This document shows positions 9,602 through 19,600 of a DNA stretch of 33,317 nucleotides, in pieces (within the stretch, counting starts at the first letter, position 1; every line of letters starts with the position of its first letter). Source of the DNA: Trichomonas tenax (taxonomy: Eukaryota > Parabasalia > Trichomonadida > Trichomonadidae). The position numbers were made by a program, and so were the translations under genes. The stretch covers positions 1 to 33,317 of the forward strand of contig JALKBU010000563.1 of the NCBI GenBank assembly GCA_023091735.1, written 5' to 3'. The notes under the pieces are model-generated. The model was not told the DNA's origin, did not search any database, and saw only the letters and a list, made by a program, of their open reading frames with translations.

Positions 9602-10942
9602 TCACTGGGTTGAACCAGTGCTTCTTGCATCATTAGAAAATCCGGACCTAGATGTTGAATCAAATTTTCCTTCTACGCTATTTTGGACTCTTTCCATGAA
9701 TCTCGTGAGAACTGCCATTCTATCTTCCATAGTGAACTGCGCCAGAGTGTGGCTGATAGATATTTCTTTTCCTCCTTGTTCTTTGCGTCTTGTAGAAGCA
9801 GCAGAAGTGTTTCCTGAGTTCGTCATCATCAGTTTTCTTGTTGCACGAGTTTGCATTAATGGAACACCAGGATTTTCACGCTGTGCTACTTCATAGATAA
9901 CTTCACCTAGCACTGTGATAAATTCAGCTTCGAGTTGTGAGCGATATGATAAAACTGTAAGTGTGAGTTCACGCAAAGATGCGATTTGCTGTAATTTGTG
10001 ATCAAGAAGATCTTGTTGCTGTCTTAGTTGAAGAACCATATCTTCTGATTCTGACTTTCTCTGATTGTCTTGTTGTTCGTGCTCCTGCTTTGCCTTAGCT
10101 GTCATTTCTTTCAACTGCGCACGAGATGTTGCAATTTCTTTCTGCAAAGCTGCAATTTGCTTCGATTGATCAGCACTTTCTTCAATCAACTGATCGCGAT
10201 GAAGCTGTTCAATTGTTTCTCTAAGCTTTGCATTCTTTTTCTCAACATCGTCAATCTTTCCGAGATATTTCTGCCTCATTTCTTCAAGCGATCTTAAATC
10301 AGAATCCAAATTATTTCTTCTTTGGATATGCAAAAGAACTGCTTGATCAGCAGTTGATATTTGCAAAGCATAGAACTTATTCTTTTCGTTCTCAAGTTTT
10401 AACTCGTTTTCTTGTCGAACACGAGCTTCAGCTTCGATATTATCTTGCTTATCTTTTTCTATTTCATCTGCTGTTGTTTTCTTCGATTGTTCGATCTGGT
10501 CATCGTATGATTGTATTCTATCTAAGATTTTCTGTTTGTTTTGTTCGAATTCTAAAATAACTTGCATTTTCTTTTCTGTTTCGGCGATTTGTTCGAGAAT
10601 TTTGTCATTTTCCTTGCTTACATTCTGTTTTGCTTTCTCATTTTCGTTATAAAGCTCTTGAATCTTCGCTTTTGTTTCTTCTCGTAATTTTTGCGCTTTA
10701 TTTTTCAATTCATTCATTGTAGTTGTCTTGGCATCGATCTGCTCGCGATATTTCTTGATAACCTCTATTGATTCTGCCTCGTATTTGTCGATTTGATATT
10801 GAATTTTAATATTTTCCTCTTTCATCCGTTTTATGTCAGTTTCAACTTCTTTGATAGCATTTATTTTCAGTCCAACGATGTTTCCTAACGCCACTGGTTT
10901 CTGTTTCATTAACTTTTCTGGATTAAACTTCTTCGGAGGCAT
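9602..10942 (-). CDS. Long coiled-coil protein, candidate basal body/flagellar component
   Basis: Encodes 446 residues from the ATG at 10942. It starts MPPKKFNPEKLMKQK, then is almost unbroken coiled coil from about residue 25 to 350, rich in Lys, Glu and Gln. The last 90 residues are Ser/Thr- and Arg-rich with a short helical block (MAVLTRFMERVQNS). The basic Pro-Pro-Lys-Lys start and the central pattern (EQNKQKIL..., RQENELKLENEKNKFYALQ, DLRSLEEMRQKYL) resemble the DUF4515 group that includes BBOF1 and CFAP157, proteins of basal bodies and axonemes. Coiled-coil composition produces false matches easily, so this is a candidate call only. It neighbours another coiled-coil gene on the same strand and shares its promoter half-sites. 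Confidence 0.55.
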   Translation of the reverse strand: MPPKKFNPEKLMKQKPVALGNIVGLKINAIKEVETDIKRMKEENIKIQYQIDKYEAESIEVIKKYREQIDAKTTTMNELKNKAQKLREETKAKIQELYNENEKAKQNVSKENDKILEQIAETEKKMQVILEFEQNKQKILDRIQSYDDQIEQSKKTTADEIEKDKQDNIEAEARVRQENELKLENEKNKFYALQISTADQAVLLHIQRRNNLDSDLRSLEEMRQKYLGKIDDVEKKNAKLRETIEQLHRDQLIEESADQSKQIAALQKEIATSRAQLKEMTAKAKQEHEQQDNQRKSESEDMVLQLRQQQDLLDHKLQQIASLRELTLTVLSYRSQLEAEFITVLGEVIYEVAQRENPGVPLMQTRATRKLMMTNSGNTSAASTRRKEQGGKEISISHTLAQFTMEDRMAVLTRFMERVQNSVEGKFDSTSRSGFSNDARSTGSTQ

Positions 10943-10961
10943 TTTTAACGAACTTTGATTC

Positions 10962-11011
10962 TGTCATGTAAAAATTTCGTTTGTCAAAATATTTTATTCT
11001 GTCACGTAAAA
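10962..11011 (-). promoter_or_regulatory. Paired ATTCTGTCAYGTAAAA elements
   Basis: Two near-identical copies, TGTCATGTAAAA at 10962-10973 and TGTCACGTAAAA at 11000-11011, each preceded by ATTC and spaced 38 bp apart. TTGTCAAAAT lies between them. They sit 20-70 nt upstream of the ATG at 10942. This is the clearest version of the motif shared with the ORC3-like, C2/coiled-coil and ATR promoters. Confidence 0.6.
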
Positions 11012-11130
11012 TGTTTATTGATAAAAAGATTTTTTTTTGCCAATGTATAATGCTGAATATTGGTGTGATCCCACATGCTTGAGCAGCAGCAGAATTTTCG
11101 GTATTTATTGAAAAAAGAGCCGAATTTTAG

Positions 11131-11412
11131 ATGATTCTAGATCTTTTGGAAATATCCAACAATACTGATGCTACACTAACTACTCATCAACAGTTAGTTG
11201 GCGTAGCATCAGCGTTCTTGGATTATTTTGAAGAAGTTAAGCCTCATGTTTGCGTGAATAACGGCACCTATTTTCGACATTCTTTTACTAAACTTCATTT
11301 GTTACGGCTTTCTGAGGTTTCTCAGACACAAAGTGACACAGAAACATCAGATACTAAAATAAGATGCAAAACATCATCGAAAAATAAAGATTTGATAATC
11401 AAAAAATTTTAA
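11131..11412 (+). CDS. Small hypothetical protein (doubtful)
   Basis: A 93-codon ATG frame between the start of the coiled-coil gene and the end of eS21. The predicted protein has a plausible acidic, leucine-rich first half and a basic, Ser/Thr-rich tail, but I recognise no family. Its early part overlaps an inverted repeat (11165-11212), which could equally mean that this is a structured non-coding region. Kept as a doubtful gene because it fills an otherwise empty 560-base spacer. Confidence 0.28.
   Translation: MILDLLEISNNTDATLTTHQQLVGVASAFLDYFEEVKPHVCVNNGTYFRHSFTKLHLLRLSEVSQTQSDTETSDTKIRCKTSSKNKDLIIKKF
11165..11212. repeat. Imperfect inverted repeat
   Basis: CTGATGCTAC pairs with GTAGCATCAG (10 bp), followed after an asymmetric internal loop by CTAACT pairing with AGTTAG, around a loop of about 10 bases. 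It may form a hairpin in DNA or RNA. Weaker than the hairpins near 12.2 and 20.7 kb. Confidence 0.5.
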
Positions 11413-11500
11413 TTAAGAAAGATTATAAAGATTTTGTAGTTTGTAATGGATTTCGTGTATGGTCTAAAAAAAAGTTTAAACGTAATAAACGAGAAATAAT

Positions 11501-11770
11501 TTATTGCTTGTGCTGCTCAGCGCGATAAACACCAGTGAGAAGGCCCTTCTCAGTGGCAATGCGGTTAAGGGCGTAATCGGCTTCGCCGAGAGCGCGGAGG
11601 TAGCCAGAGAAAACGACGGTCTCGAACTCACCTGTTGGGATGCCTTCCTCGTTGACCTTGGCAATCTGGAACTGAACAGATGCGTGGTCGTGTGGTGGGA
11701 TGAGACGGTCTGTGGCCATACACTTCCTTGGGATGAGCATATCAACGATCTCGCCGGCGTCGTTTTGCAT
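11501..11770 (-). CDS. RPS21: 40S ribosomal protein eS21
   Basis: Encodes 89 residues from the ATG at 11770, close to the usual 81-87 for the family. The start MQNDAGE(I)VD followed by IPRKC and DHASVQ matches the eukaryote-specific small-subunit protein eS21 (N-terminal MQN(D/E)AGE...VD, PRKCS, KDHAS). The second half (GYLRALGEADYALNRIATEKG) corresponds to the usual RRMGESDDSI.RLA..DG block. It sits on the 40S subunit. The body of the gene is far richer in G and C than its neighbours, typical of codon bias in highly expressed genes. Just upstream lie a CCTTTTA box and the 13-mer shared with the AP-1 sigma gene. The stop is followed by bases giving TAAA, as is common in trichomonads. Confidence 0.95.
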   Translation of the reverse strand: MQNDAGEIVDMLIPRKCMATDRLIPPHDHASVQFQIAKVNEEGIPTGEFETVVFSGYLRALGEADYALNRIATEKGLLTGVYRAEQHKQ

Positions 11771-11776
11771 TAAGTC

Positions 11777-11783
11777 TAAAAGG
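11777..11783 (-). promoter_or_regulatory. CCTTTTA box, M5-like
   Basis: Reads CCTTTTA on the minus strand, ending six bases before the eS21 ATG. Trichomonas vaginalis has a described core promoter element of CCTTT type (M5) that overlaps the transcription start, so this is a likely start-site element. Assignment is by resemblance and position. Confidence 0.45.
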
Positions 11784-11795
11784 CTCGACCATTCC

Positions 11796-11808
11796 TGTCA
11801 AAACCGCT
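11796..11808 (-). promoter_or_regulatory. AGCGGTTTTGACA element upstream of eS21
   Basis: Thirteen bases identical to 13380-13392 upstream of the AP-1 sigma gene, in the same orientation, and at nearly the same distance from the ATG (its nearest base is 26 nt upstream here and 23 nt there). Confidence 0.55.
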
Positions 11809-12156
11809 TTCTTCGAAGACTATTATTTTAACTTTATAAACCATAAAAACAAACTAAGAACACGACAAATATTGCATTTTACATCAAAAACCTACATTTT
11901 ACAACTAATTTTTCTTATTTCGATATTTTTTTCCTTCTTCGTCTATTTTCCCTCTCTTTATCTACAAACACACCATTTTGCATCTGCTGGGAAGCACATC
12001 TCTCCCCTACAGATGTTATCAAGCTCAATAATATTTCAATCTTCTCCTGACGTTATCAATCTTAATGAAAAACGGATCACTGGATAGGATATCTCACTAT
12101 CCTTATAAAGTGGGTTGTTTTTCATGATGACACTGAAAAATTGGAAATCATAGAAA
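11809..12156. other. Intergenic spacer
   Basis: About 350 AT-rich bases upstream of eS21. A 71-codon frame (11872-12087) has no protein-like features. A small 6-bp palindrome (GGATAG ... CTATCC) lies near 12083-12103. Nothing else can be supported. Confidence 0.5.
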
Positions 12157-12231
12157 TTTCTCGCTGCAATGTTGCTCACAAATGATTATGTATCTGTGGT
12201 CACCACTTGTGAACAGCATTACAGCGAGAAA
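12157..12231. ncRNA. Long imperfect hairpin (28-nt arms)
   Basis: Arms 12157-12184 and 12204-12231 are 28 nt each around a 19-nt loop. On the plus strand 24 positions are Watson-Crick, one is G-U and three are C/A mismatches. On the minus strand the three mismatches become G-U pairs and only one A-C remains, so a minus-strand RNA would fold almost perfectly. No coding frame or terminal-repeat signature is present. It could be a small structured RNA or a fold-back repeat; expression is unknown. Confidence 0.45.
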
Positions 12232-12288
12232 AATTACAAATTGCATCAAGTTTTTCTTATCTTTAAAGTTTTTATAAGATCATTAAAT

Positions 12289-12600
12289 TTAAAGGTATAA
12301 ATTGATAGACCAAGTTCTGCATACGAACATGTTTGATGGAAAGAGGCTATTATTGATACAAGTGATCAAACACAGCCATTGGACATCTGTATTTTCGGCA
12401 TTCAGAAGTACATTGATGTTCCTTGCTGTGCACTCTGTTAAAAACCAATCTAAATCATGAGCAGAGCAACCATCCAAAATGGCGAGAGCCGGTCCATCAT
12501 AACTCAATCTCTTACGTTCTCTTTCGATGTACGGAAAGAGAACCTTTTCAGCCCTAAAATACACCAAAAAAGTGAAGGACGATACAGGAAGTTTGGCCAT
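12289..12600 (-). pseudogene. DDE-type transposase fragment (pogo/Tigger-like DDE_1)
   Basis: A 103-codon frame with an ATG at 12600. Residues about 15-66 (VLFPYIERER..., then GPALAILDGCSAHD, then DWFLTECTARNINVLL) match the middle of DDE_1 superfamily endonucleases, where LDG.SAH carries the second catalytic aspartate (residue 43 here) and the following block precedes the usual PPH.S motif. The DNA-binding N-terminus, the first aspartate and the third acidic residue are missing, and homology ends near residue 74. It is therefore dead. The ATG abuts a terminal-repeat-like sequence at 12601-12613, which suggests internal deletion of a transposon. Confidence 0.7.
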
Positions 12601-12613
12601 AGTGGACCCTTAA
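12601..12613. repeat. Solo terminal-repeat-like end (AGTGGACCCTTAA)
   Basis: Differs by one base from the right terminal repeat AGCGGACCCTTAA of the small element at 21187-21510. It touches the start of the transposase fragment. I could not find a convincing matching left end, so this looks like one surviving end of a rearranged copy. Confidence 0.4.
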
Positions 12614-12898
12614 TGAAATATATCTTTTCAAAAAATTTTCTACGACAAAAGAACAAAATAGCTTATATATGATTAGATATAACAAAGGTATAATATTTGA
12701 TACATCAAGTGAGTTTTAATTCGATATTGCTCGAAAAGATATTTCAAAATTAGAAATATATGACAGTATCATAGTGGCCAATTTCATGTTCTATATAATG
12801 TATATGAATTGTGAACTCGAAAATAGTCCATTTCTCGATTTATCAGAATAAAATATTCTTTATTGGTGCAAAATAAAGATAAAATAGTCGTATTATAT
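12614..12898. other. Intergenic spacer
   Basis: AT-rich DNA between the transposase fragment and the 3' end of AP-1 sigma. No supported gene or repeat. Confidence 0.5.
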
Positions 12899-13357
12899 TT
12901 AAAGTTCAAATGCCTTACCTGGCTCAGCAAGAATAGCTTCACGCTGATCAACGAGTGACTGAATTGGATTAACGCGAGAAGATTCGACGAACTCACCTGC
13001 GAGGATGATTTCATCTAGAAGCATGTATGCATAATGGAAACCGAAGATGATATCGACTTCACGAACATTGCCGAAGAATGCATCGAGTGTTTCGACGTAG
13101 AAATGAATCGCATCGAGCATCATTGACTCGTTGTCGTTGACATCGACGCACATAACGAAGTAAAGGGATGCATATCTGTTGTAAACGAGCTTTTTGTCTC
13201 TCCATTCGATGAATGTGCAAAAGTTTGATGGACGGCTTAAAATTGCGTTCGAAACTTCGCGTGTGATTTTATCTTTTGACTTCTTTGTCTGTGGTTCATA
13301 CCACTTAGAAAGACGGGCTTTGCCCTGACGGTTGAAAACGAGGAAGAAATGTATCAT
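12899..13357 (-). CDS. AP1S: AP-1 clathrin adaptor complex sigma subunit
   Basis: Encodes 152 residues from the ATG at 13357; the frame opens six codons earlier but only with a TTG. It is a full-length small adaptor chain (usual length 140-160). It shows MIHFFLVFNRQGK.RLSKWY at the start, then FIEWRDKKLVYNRYASLYF, VDVNDNE, DAFFGNVREVDIIF and LLDEIILAGE. The WRDxKxVYxRYASLYF phrase is the AP-1 sigma form; AP-2 sigma has FRNFKIIYRRYAGLYF. The subunit forms the longin-fold part of the AP-1 core, which loads clathrin at the trans-Golgi and endosomes and helps read dileucine sorting signals. The upstream DNA carries the 13-mer shared with eS21. Confidence 0.93.
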   Translation of the reverse strand: MIHFFLVFNRQGKARLSKWYEPQTKKSKDKITREVSNAILSRPSNFCTFIEWRDKKLVYNRYASLYFVMCVDVNDNESMMLDAIHFYVETLDAFFGNVREVDIIFGFHYAYMLLDEIILAGEFVESSRVNPIQSLVDQREAILAEPGKAFEL

Positions 13358-13379
13358 ATTTTTTCTATCTTGCAATTAA

Positions 13380-13392
13380 TGTCAAAACCGCT
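13380..13392 (-). promoter_or_regulatory. AGCGGTTTTGACA element upstream of AP-1 sigma
   Basis: Exact copy of the 13-mer upstream of eS21, in the same orientation, 23 nt before the ATG. Both downstream genes are constitutive housekeeping genes. A core-promoter role is inferred. Confidence 0.55.
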
Positions 13393-13452
13393 AAGATTTT
13401 TTTCTTCAATTCACAATAAATAATCTGACAATTTTTATGTAAAACAGCATAT

Positions 13453-13588
13453 TGCCATGTAAAATTATTATCTGACATATAAATCATTCCATTTTGCCAC
13501 GTAAATAGATTGAATGATTAAATCACTTTATTTGTCATATTAATTATGACAAGTAAAGTATTCAATTATTGATGTTTGTCATGTAAAG
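13453..13588 (+). promoter_or_regulatory. Array of TGNCANRTAAA elements upstream of ATR
   Basis: Within 136 bases: TGCCATGTAAAA (13453), TGACATATAAAT (13473), TGCCACGTAAAT (13495), TGTCATAT (13533), TGACAAGTAAAG (13547-13558) and TGTCATGTAAAG (13577-13588). The last ends 34 nt before the ATR start codon. A further TGACA at 13426 is followed by ATGTAAAA. This is the densest group of the motif in the window. Confidence 0.6.
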
Positions 13589-13622
13589 TGGCGCTTCCTC
13601 AGGGAACTAATTTTGTGGCTGG

Positions 13623-16600
13623 ATGGAAGATGAGTTTTCAGGTAAGATTATATATCTTTTAAACACACTTTCATCAAAAGGAATACCAGAGCCAGAACTA
13701 CAAATAGGTTTAAAAGGAATTATTGATATTCTCTCGTATTCAAATATAATCCTTTCTCCAAATGGTGTTGATCAATGCATAGATCGATTAATACGATTGG
13801 GAATCGACAACAAAGTCGAAAGTGATCCAAAACAGACGCTTCGTTCATTGTTTTTAGTAACAATGCAATTATTTTTCATGAAGTTATTCGTACAGCAGCG
13901 AAATAAGTTCGGAAATGATCTTTGCACCTCAATTAAAATGATGTTATACAATAGAAAAGAAATAATTTTACCAACAAATTCTAAATCAAATGTATCTTTA
14001 ACAGAATCATCGAATCCAGATAGTATTATTCTTTTATTCCTCGAAATACTTCAAGTCTTTTTAGAAACATCGTTTAAAATACCATCAAATTTTTTTGAAT
14101 TAATTCTTGATATTTTACAGAATTTCCCTGAGAAATCACTTCTAATATTAGAACTTATGAGTAGTGTGATACCAAGCGATGATGTAACTGCATTAAATTT
14201 GCTTAGAACACAACTGCATTTCACGAAACATTTTTATCAACAGTGTCTCGAAAAAAAGTCAAAATCGGACGAAATCGCAGCAAAAATTTTCAAAAGTGCA
14301 TGCAAAGGGTTAAAGCACTATGAACGGATTATTATTTGTCGAGAATTATTTTCAATATTGCCATTTCTTCAAGCTAATCATTCACCATGTTATCTACAGG
14401 AAATATTTGCTGTGGTAAAAGAGTTTCTTGAAGCAAATCATTCGAATCGTAATCTTATAGCAGATATTATTTTCCAAAATTTCAAATATTTTCATTATGT
14501 GAGCAATTATCGTGATATTTGCAAAATTATTATTAAATACAACAATTCATATCTTGACTTCTTCAAAAACTTTCAGGACATCAATGATCCAGTTTTGATT
14601 CCATCCATACTCGAATTTAATCCTGATTTCGAAGTGAATTTTGCCAAATTACAAAATATTGATCCAGAAGTTTTTTATCAAATTATCTCGAAACAGAAGC
14701 AACTTTCATTAATGAACAGATCGTATTTAAGAAATTACTTGAAATCTGCTCCACCACCACTTGAATTGCTTAACAGGATTTACCGCATTGCTCCAGAAGA
14801 AGTATTTGAAGCTCTTTATTCACTTCCTGAAGAATATGTGGTTTATTTCTTTGATAACCACAAAGAACTTGTTAGTGAAAAAATTACTAATGTTACAGAA
14901 CTTGCAGCAAAATATCAATCATTACCATTAATGTCAATGATAATAATTTCTGAGCATCAAAAAGGACATTTGTTGGACGATTTGAAGGATTTTATTCAAC
15001 ATATTTTTGAGTATGCAGGGGAAATTGAAGCTTATTCAGACAAGAATTTCGTTCAAGCAATCAATATAATTTTTTCAGTATCGAACTCAGAAGACCAGCT
15101 CAAGCAATTATATAACATCGAGTTTTTCGTCAAAAGCATTGTTAACTACAAAAAATGTTGCCAAGTTTTGCTTGATGACTCTATTGTTAATTTTCACATT
15201 CTTTCAATCTTCTTCAAGATTTTAATTAAAGAATCAGGATATCCATTAAAAGGATGCATTTTTGACTTGATTAAGAACATGAAGAATCTTAAAACAGTCA
15301 AATTCCTCTACAAATATGAATTTGGAGCATTGATGGCAGATCTTTTCGAAAATAGAGAAGTCATTTTCAATGAAGTTTTCAGGATTGTTTACCCAACGAA
15401 AATTGATAAAGTTATAAGTAATATTAATCAATCATGCGCCAAACTCATATTTAGAAAGCTAATTCCATATATAGCATCGAAGAATGATATGAAGCGATTA
15501 GAAAATTTTTACAAGAAGGTTAATTCGAATTATCGTCCAGAAACATTGAAAGAAGCAATGAATTTTAGAGTTGAAGATGTTATAAAAAATAATTTGCTTT
15601 ACATTTACGAGTACTCCGATGATTTGTTTAAGGATTGTTTAAAGAAAATACACGAAAACGCAGCCAGATTTATCTTTCAGAACTCAAAGAAAGTTTTTTC
15701 AATTCTTTATTTGAATTGTGTTCATCCAATCAAAGAAAAGCGTGAAAAAGCGAAGAAGCAATTATTAGAAGCAGCAAAGCGTAAACTCAATAATGAAGTT
15801 ACTGAAGACTCTTCAGATTTCAGGATGTTCTTCATCAAATATTTTCATTTTGCCTTGATTACCTTGAACTCGCATATCAGGAATCCATCATGCTGTGATG
15901 CAAAGTTGAAAATGGCGATTCCAACAATCGAATTTTCGTTGCCTTATATATCTGAACAACTCACTGATTATGTATCAAATATTTATACAGTTTTAATGCC
16001 CCTCACGCGTATCAAAATTACACAGATTGATTGGTTGAGATTTTGGTATAATTTTTTCCAGAAGTATCATACAGAAAACATTCTTGCAAAGATTTTCTTC
16101 CCAATGATTCAACAGTGCTTAATCATGTTCGATGAATTCCAAGATGAAATCGCAACATTAATTCGATATCTCATTATTGATTTATATGATGAAACAAATC
16201 AATGGTTCAAAGATATTGTTTATTATCCAGTTTTGGATCATCCAAAGCTTTCTGATTCCAGGCACAAGATAAGAGATTTCTTGAATCTTCCAACAGATAA
16301 AACAAATGAATGGGTTGATCAATTGATGAAAAGAAGTTTGCAATTAGAGTCATCGCAAGTACATTTCCGTCATCTTTTGTTGGTGTCCATCATCAAAATC
16401 CTTAAAGATCACGAAGATGAGATCTATGATTTTTCCACAATCGACTTAAAGTCTTTAACAAGTAATATTTGGAGTGTTGCTGCACATGAAACAGATCATG
16501 ATAATATTATCCTTTTCGGACGACTAATGTCATTGTTGCCATTTATTAGCGACACAACTGAACCAAATTTAGTTACAATTCCTTTAACAGAAACAGATGC

Positions 16601-19600
16601 AATCATGAAACATATTATTTCAGAATATCTTGTCAAATTACTAACACAAACACCATCAGTTTCATATCCAGTACAAGAACTTCTTAAGTCTCTCGGTTGT
16701 CAAGCTTCATCTGCAGATTCACAACAATTATTCACTGCAGAAAGAGGTAAACAAAACTGGGATGACTTTGATGTTGATGTACAAACTGCCATTGATCATC
16801 TCAGATCCACTCTTTTCCTTCTCAATCCGGTGAACTCATCAAAATCTTCTTTTGATCAATTCATTGCTCACACAAATCGATTCTCTGTCAGCAGATGGAT
16901 GAAGAATTTGTTCATCAATCTGATGGAGCATGCATATGGTGAAGGTGATTTTCTCAAGCCGTTGTATATTGCTATTGGTGAATCATCCGCTTTAGGATAT
17001 TATGCGATTCCTTATCTTATTGCTTATAATGCTGATAATCCAAAATTCATTGAGCAGCTTTCTTTCGAATGGTCAACTGCTTATAAGTTCCTGTTTTCAA
17101 AGAACAAGAAATATATTGCATTGGGTAGAACTGTTGTTCAAGCGTTCTTCTCATTGTTCGACTCTCTGAAGCTTCATAAGATTTTAGTAAGCAAAGAAGT
17201 TCTCCTAAAAGATTGGAAATATTTGCGAATTGTCAGTGAAAAAGACCTCGCACTGGCTGCATATAATTGTCAATTATGGGAACGCGCATTACTTCATTTT
17301 GATACTTATTGCAGTCTCTCTAAAGAAAATATGACTGTTGATATCTTGAAGCTGATGCAGGAATGTTATAATTGCGCTGGCGATGTCGATAATTCTAATT
17401 ACTTGAAGCAAAAACTGTTTAATCAGAGTTCTTCCGATGAACTTGCTTTCTCCGAAATGCAACTTTTGGATCCACAAGAAGTCAGAGCAAGAAAAATACA
17501 GACAATTGAAGAAATGGTTGACAGTGGAAGATATGAACGTGCTCTTGCTGATGCCAAACTCATCAGATCTTCATTGATAAGCGATCTAAAGTTGGATTCA
17601 TTGATAACAAGATCAGCAGTGTCACTCGGTAAATGGGAAGAAGTTGGTGAAATTATTTCAGGAAACGATGCAACATGGGTTCGTGAATTTGATGAAAACA
17701 GAGCAGTTATTGATGCTCCAACAAGGAGATTTGATATTGCTCTTGCAAGCGCTTTTTATGACTTGAAGTTTAGTGGAAAAGAGAAATTCATTGATGATAT
17801 CGACGACCAACGCAAGAAATTAGTTCATGAATTATCAGAAGGATTTCTTTCAAGTAATGTCAAACTGCGTCATGTTCTTGTTAAAATGCGCATTCTCGAT
17901 GAAATGCAAAACTTCTCAGAGAACCAGAAAACTTATGACATGATTCCAATGAAAAGATGGGTCAACAAAGAACTTTTATCCATTGATATGCTCTCAAGAA
18001 TAACAGCTGTTAAGTGTGCAATTATTAATATGTCTGAATATGAAGACAAAAAGAACAGAGAAACAATAGAATGGATAGAACTCAGCCGTGCATGTAGAAG
18101 AGTCGATAACATCTTTAGTGCTGAAATACACTCAACACGAGCTCGAAAAATTGCATCAAGAGATGACTATGAATTATGTGCATTGGAACTTGCAAAAGTT
18201 TCATGGGCTAAAAAAGAATCCGAAGCTTCAATATTCATATTGAACTCATTCGATCCAGATAGAGATGATGGAGGGAAAATTGCCTTCATGAAAGCAAGAT
18301 TCCTTGATAAACTCAATTCAATTGATGCAGATCGTTTAACAGAGATGTACAAAAGCATCACGCAGCTCGAATGTGATGGAAAAGTTCATTATGCATTTGC
18401 AACACTCATTGATCAACGCATTGCGAATTATCTAAACTATGTCGAAGTCGATGGCCAAGAAATTGTTGTCACGACGAAACTTCGCAAAGTTGAATCTGTT
18501 AAATTCTGGGGCAACACAAGCACATCAATGAATATTGCACAGTTCTTGAAGACCCAGATTCCGCTTGCTATACAGAACTATTTCATGACAATCATCAGGA
18601 AACCAGCTTTGGCATCAGAGTGCGTTCCAAGAATTCTTGATTTATATTTTGAAACATGCAGAAATTTGATTATTGAAGAACAGAAGAAACCATATTCATT
18701 GATCTCCGTCAGCCAAAAGCCAAATATTATTACAGCAATCAAAGATGTTTTCAACGAATATTTCCCCAAAGTTCCGGCTTTTGTTTGGTTCGAATCAATC
18801 ACGCATTTGATCTCATGGATAGAACAGCCAACAGAACTCTCCCCAGACATCATTAAAATGATTGCAGTTGCAACTCTTTATGAACCAACGTCTGCGCTAT
18901 GGCACATAATGTATTTGAATCATTCGACTGCAACTCTGAGAAGCACAAAATATAATGATATTATCGAGACAGTAAACAATATGGGAAAGAAACTTGATCC
19001 GAAGTTCCAAGAGTTGGTCAACAACTTCGTAACAATAACAAGTGGCCTGATTCAGTTAACTACGCTTCCTTATCAAGCGAAAGAAAACACTAAAGTGAAA
19101 GCTTCAGAGATTTGCCCAGACTTAGTTAAAGCTTTCCAGGATAATGGAATAACAGTTCCAGTTGTCTCTGCTTTCAGGTATAAGACAGCAAGCACAATGG
19201 CAAAGATTCAGAATATGGACGAGAAAATGAAGATATTCAACAGTCAACAGAGACCAAAGAGAATTCGCTTAAACGATACATCAGGATGTTCACATCTCTT
19301 CCTTTGCAAGAGAGATGATGATCTTCGTAAAGATATGAGAATGATGGAGTTCGGAAGTTTCGTTAATTCTATCTTCGAGGCAGACAGAAGATGCAGGCAC
19401 AGATTAATGTCAATGACAATCTTCGCTATTGTCTGTTTGAATGAAAGAAGTGGAATGATAGAATGGGTGAACAATACTGTTTGCTTCAGACGAATCTTGA
19501 TGGATTTGTATGAATCGAGAAATCTTGGAATACCAATGTCAGAGATATCTGATATATTGGGTGAAGATTCACGACTAAATTTAACAAAGAGGTGTCAGAT

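Noticed and set aside
13358..13375. Upstream extension of AP-1 sigma by six codons
   Set aside because: Starts with TTG, and the family begins exactly at the following Met (MI.FFL..NRQGK).
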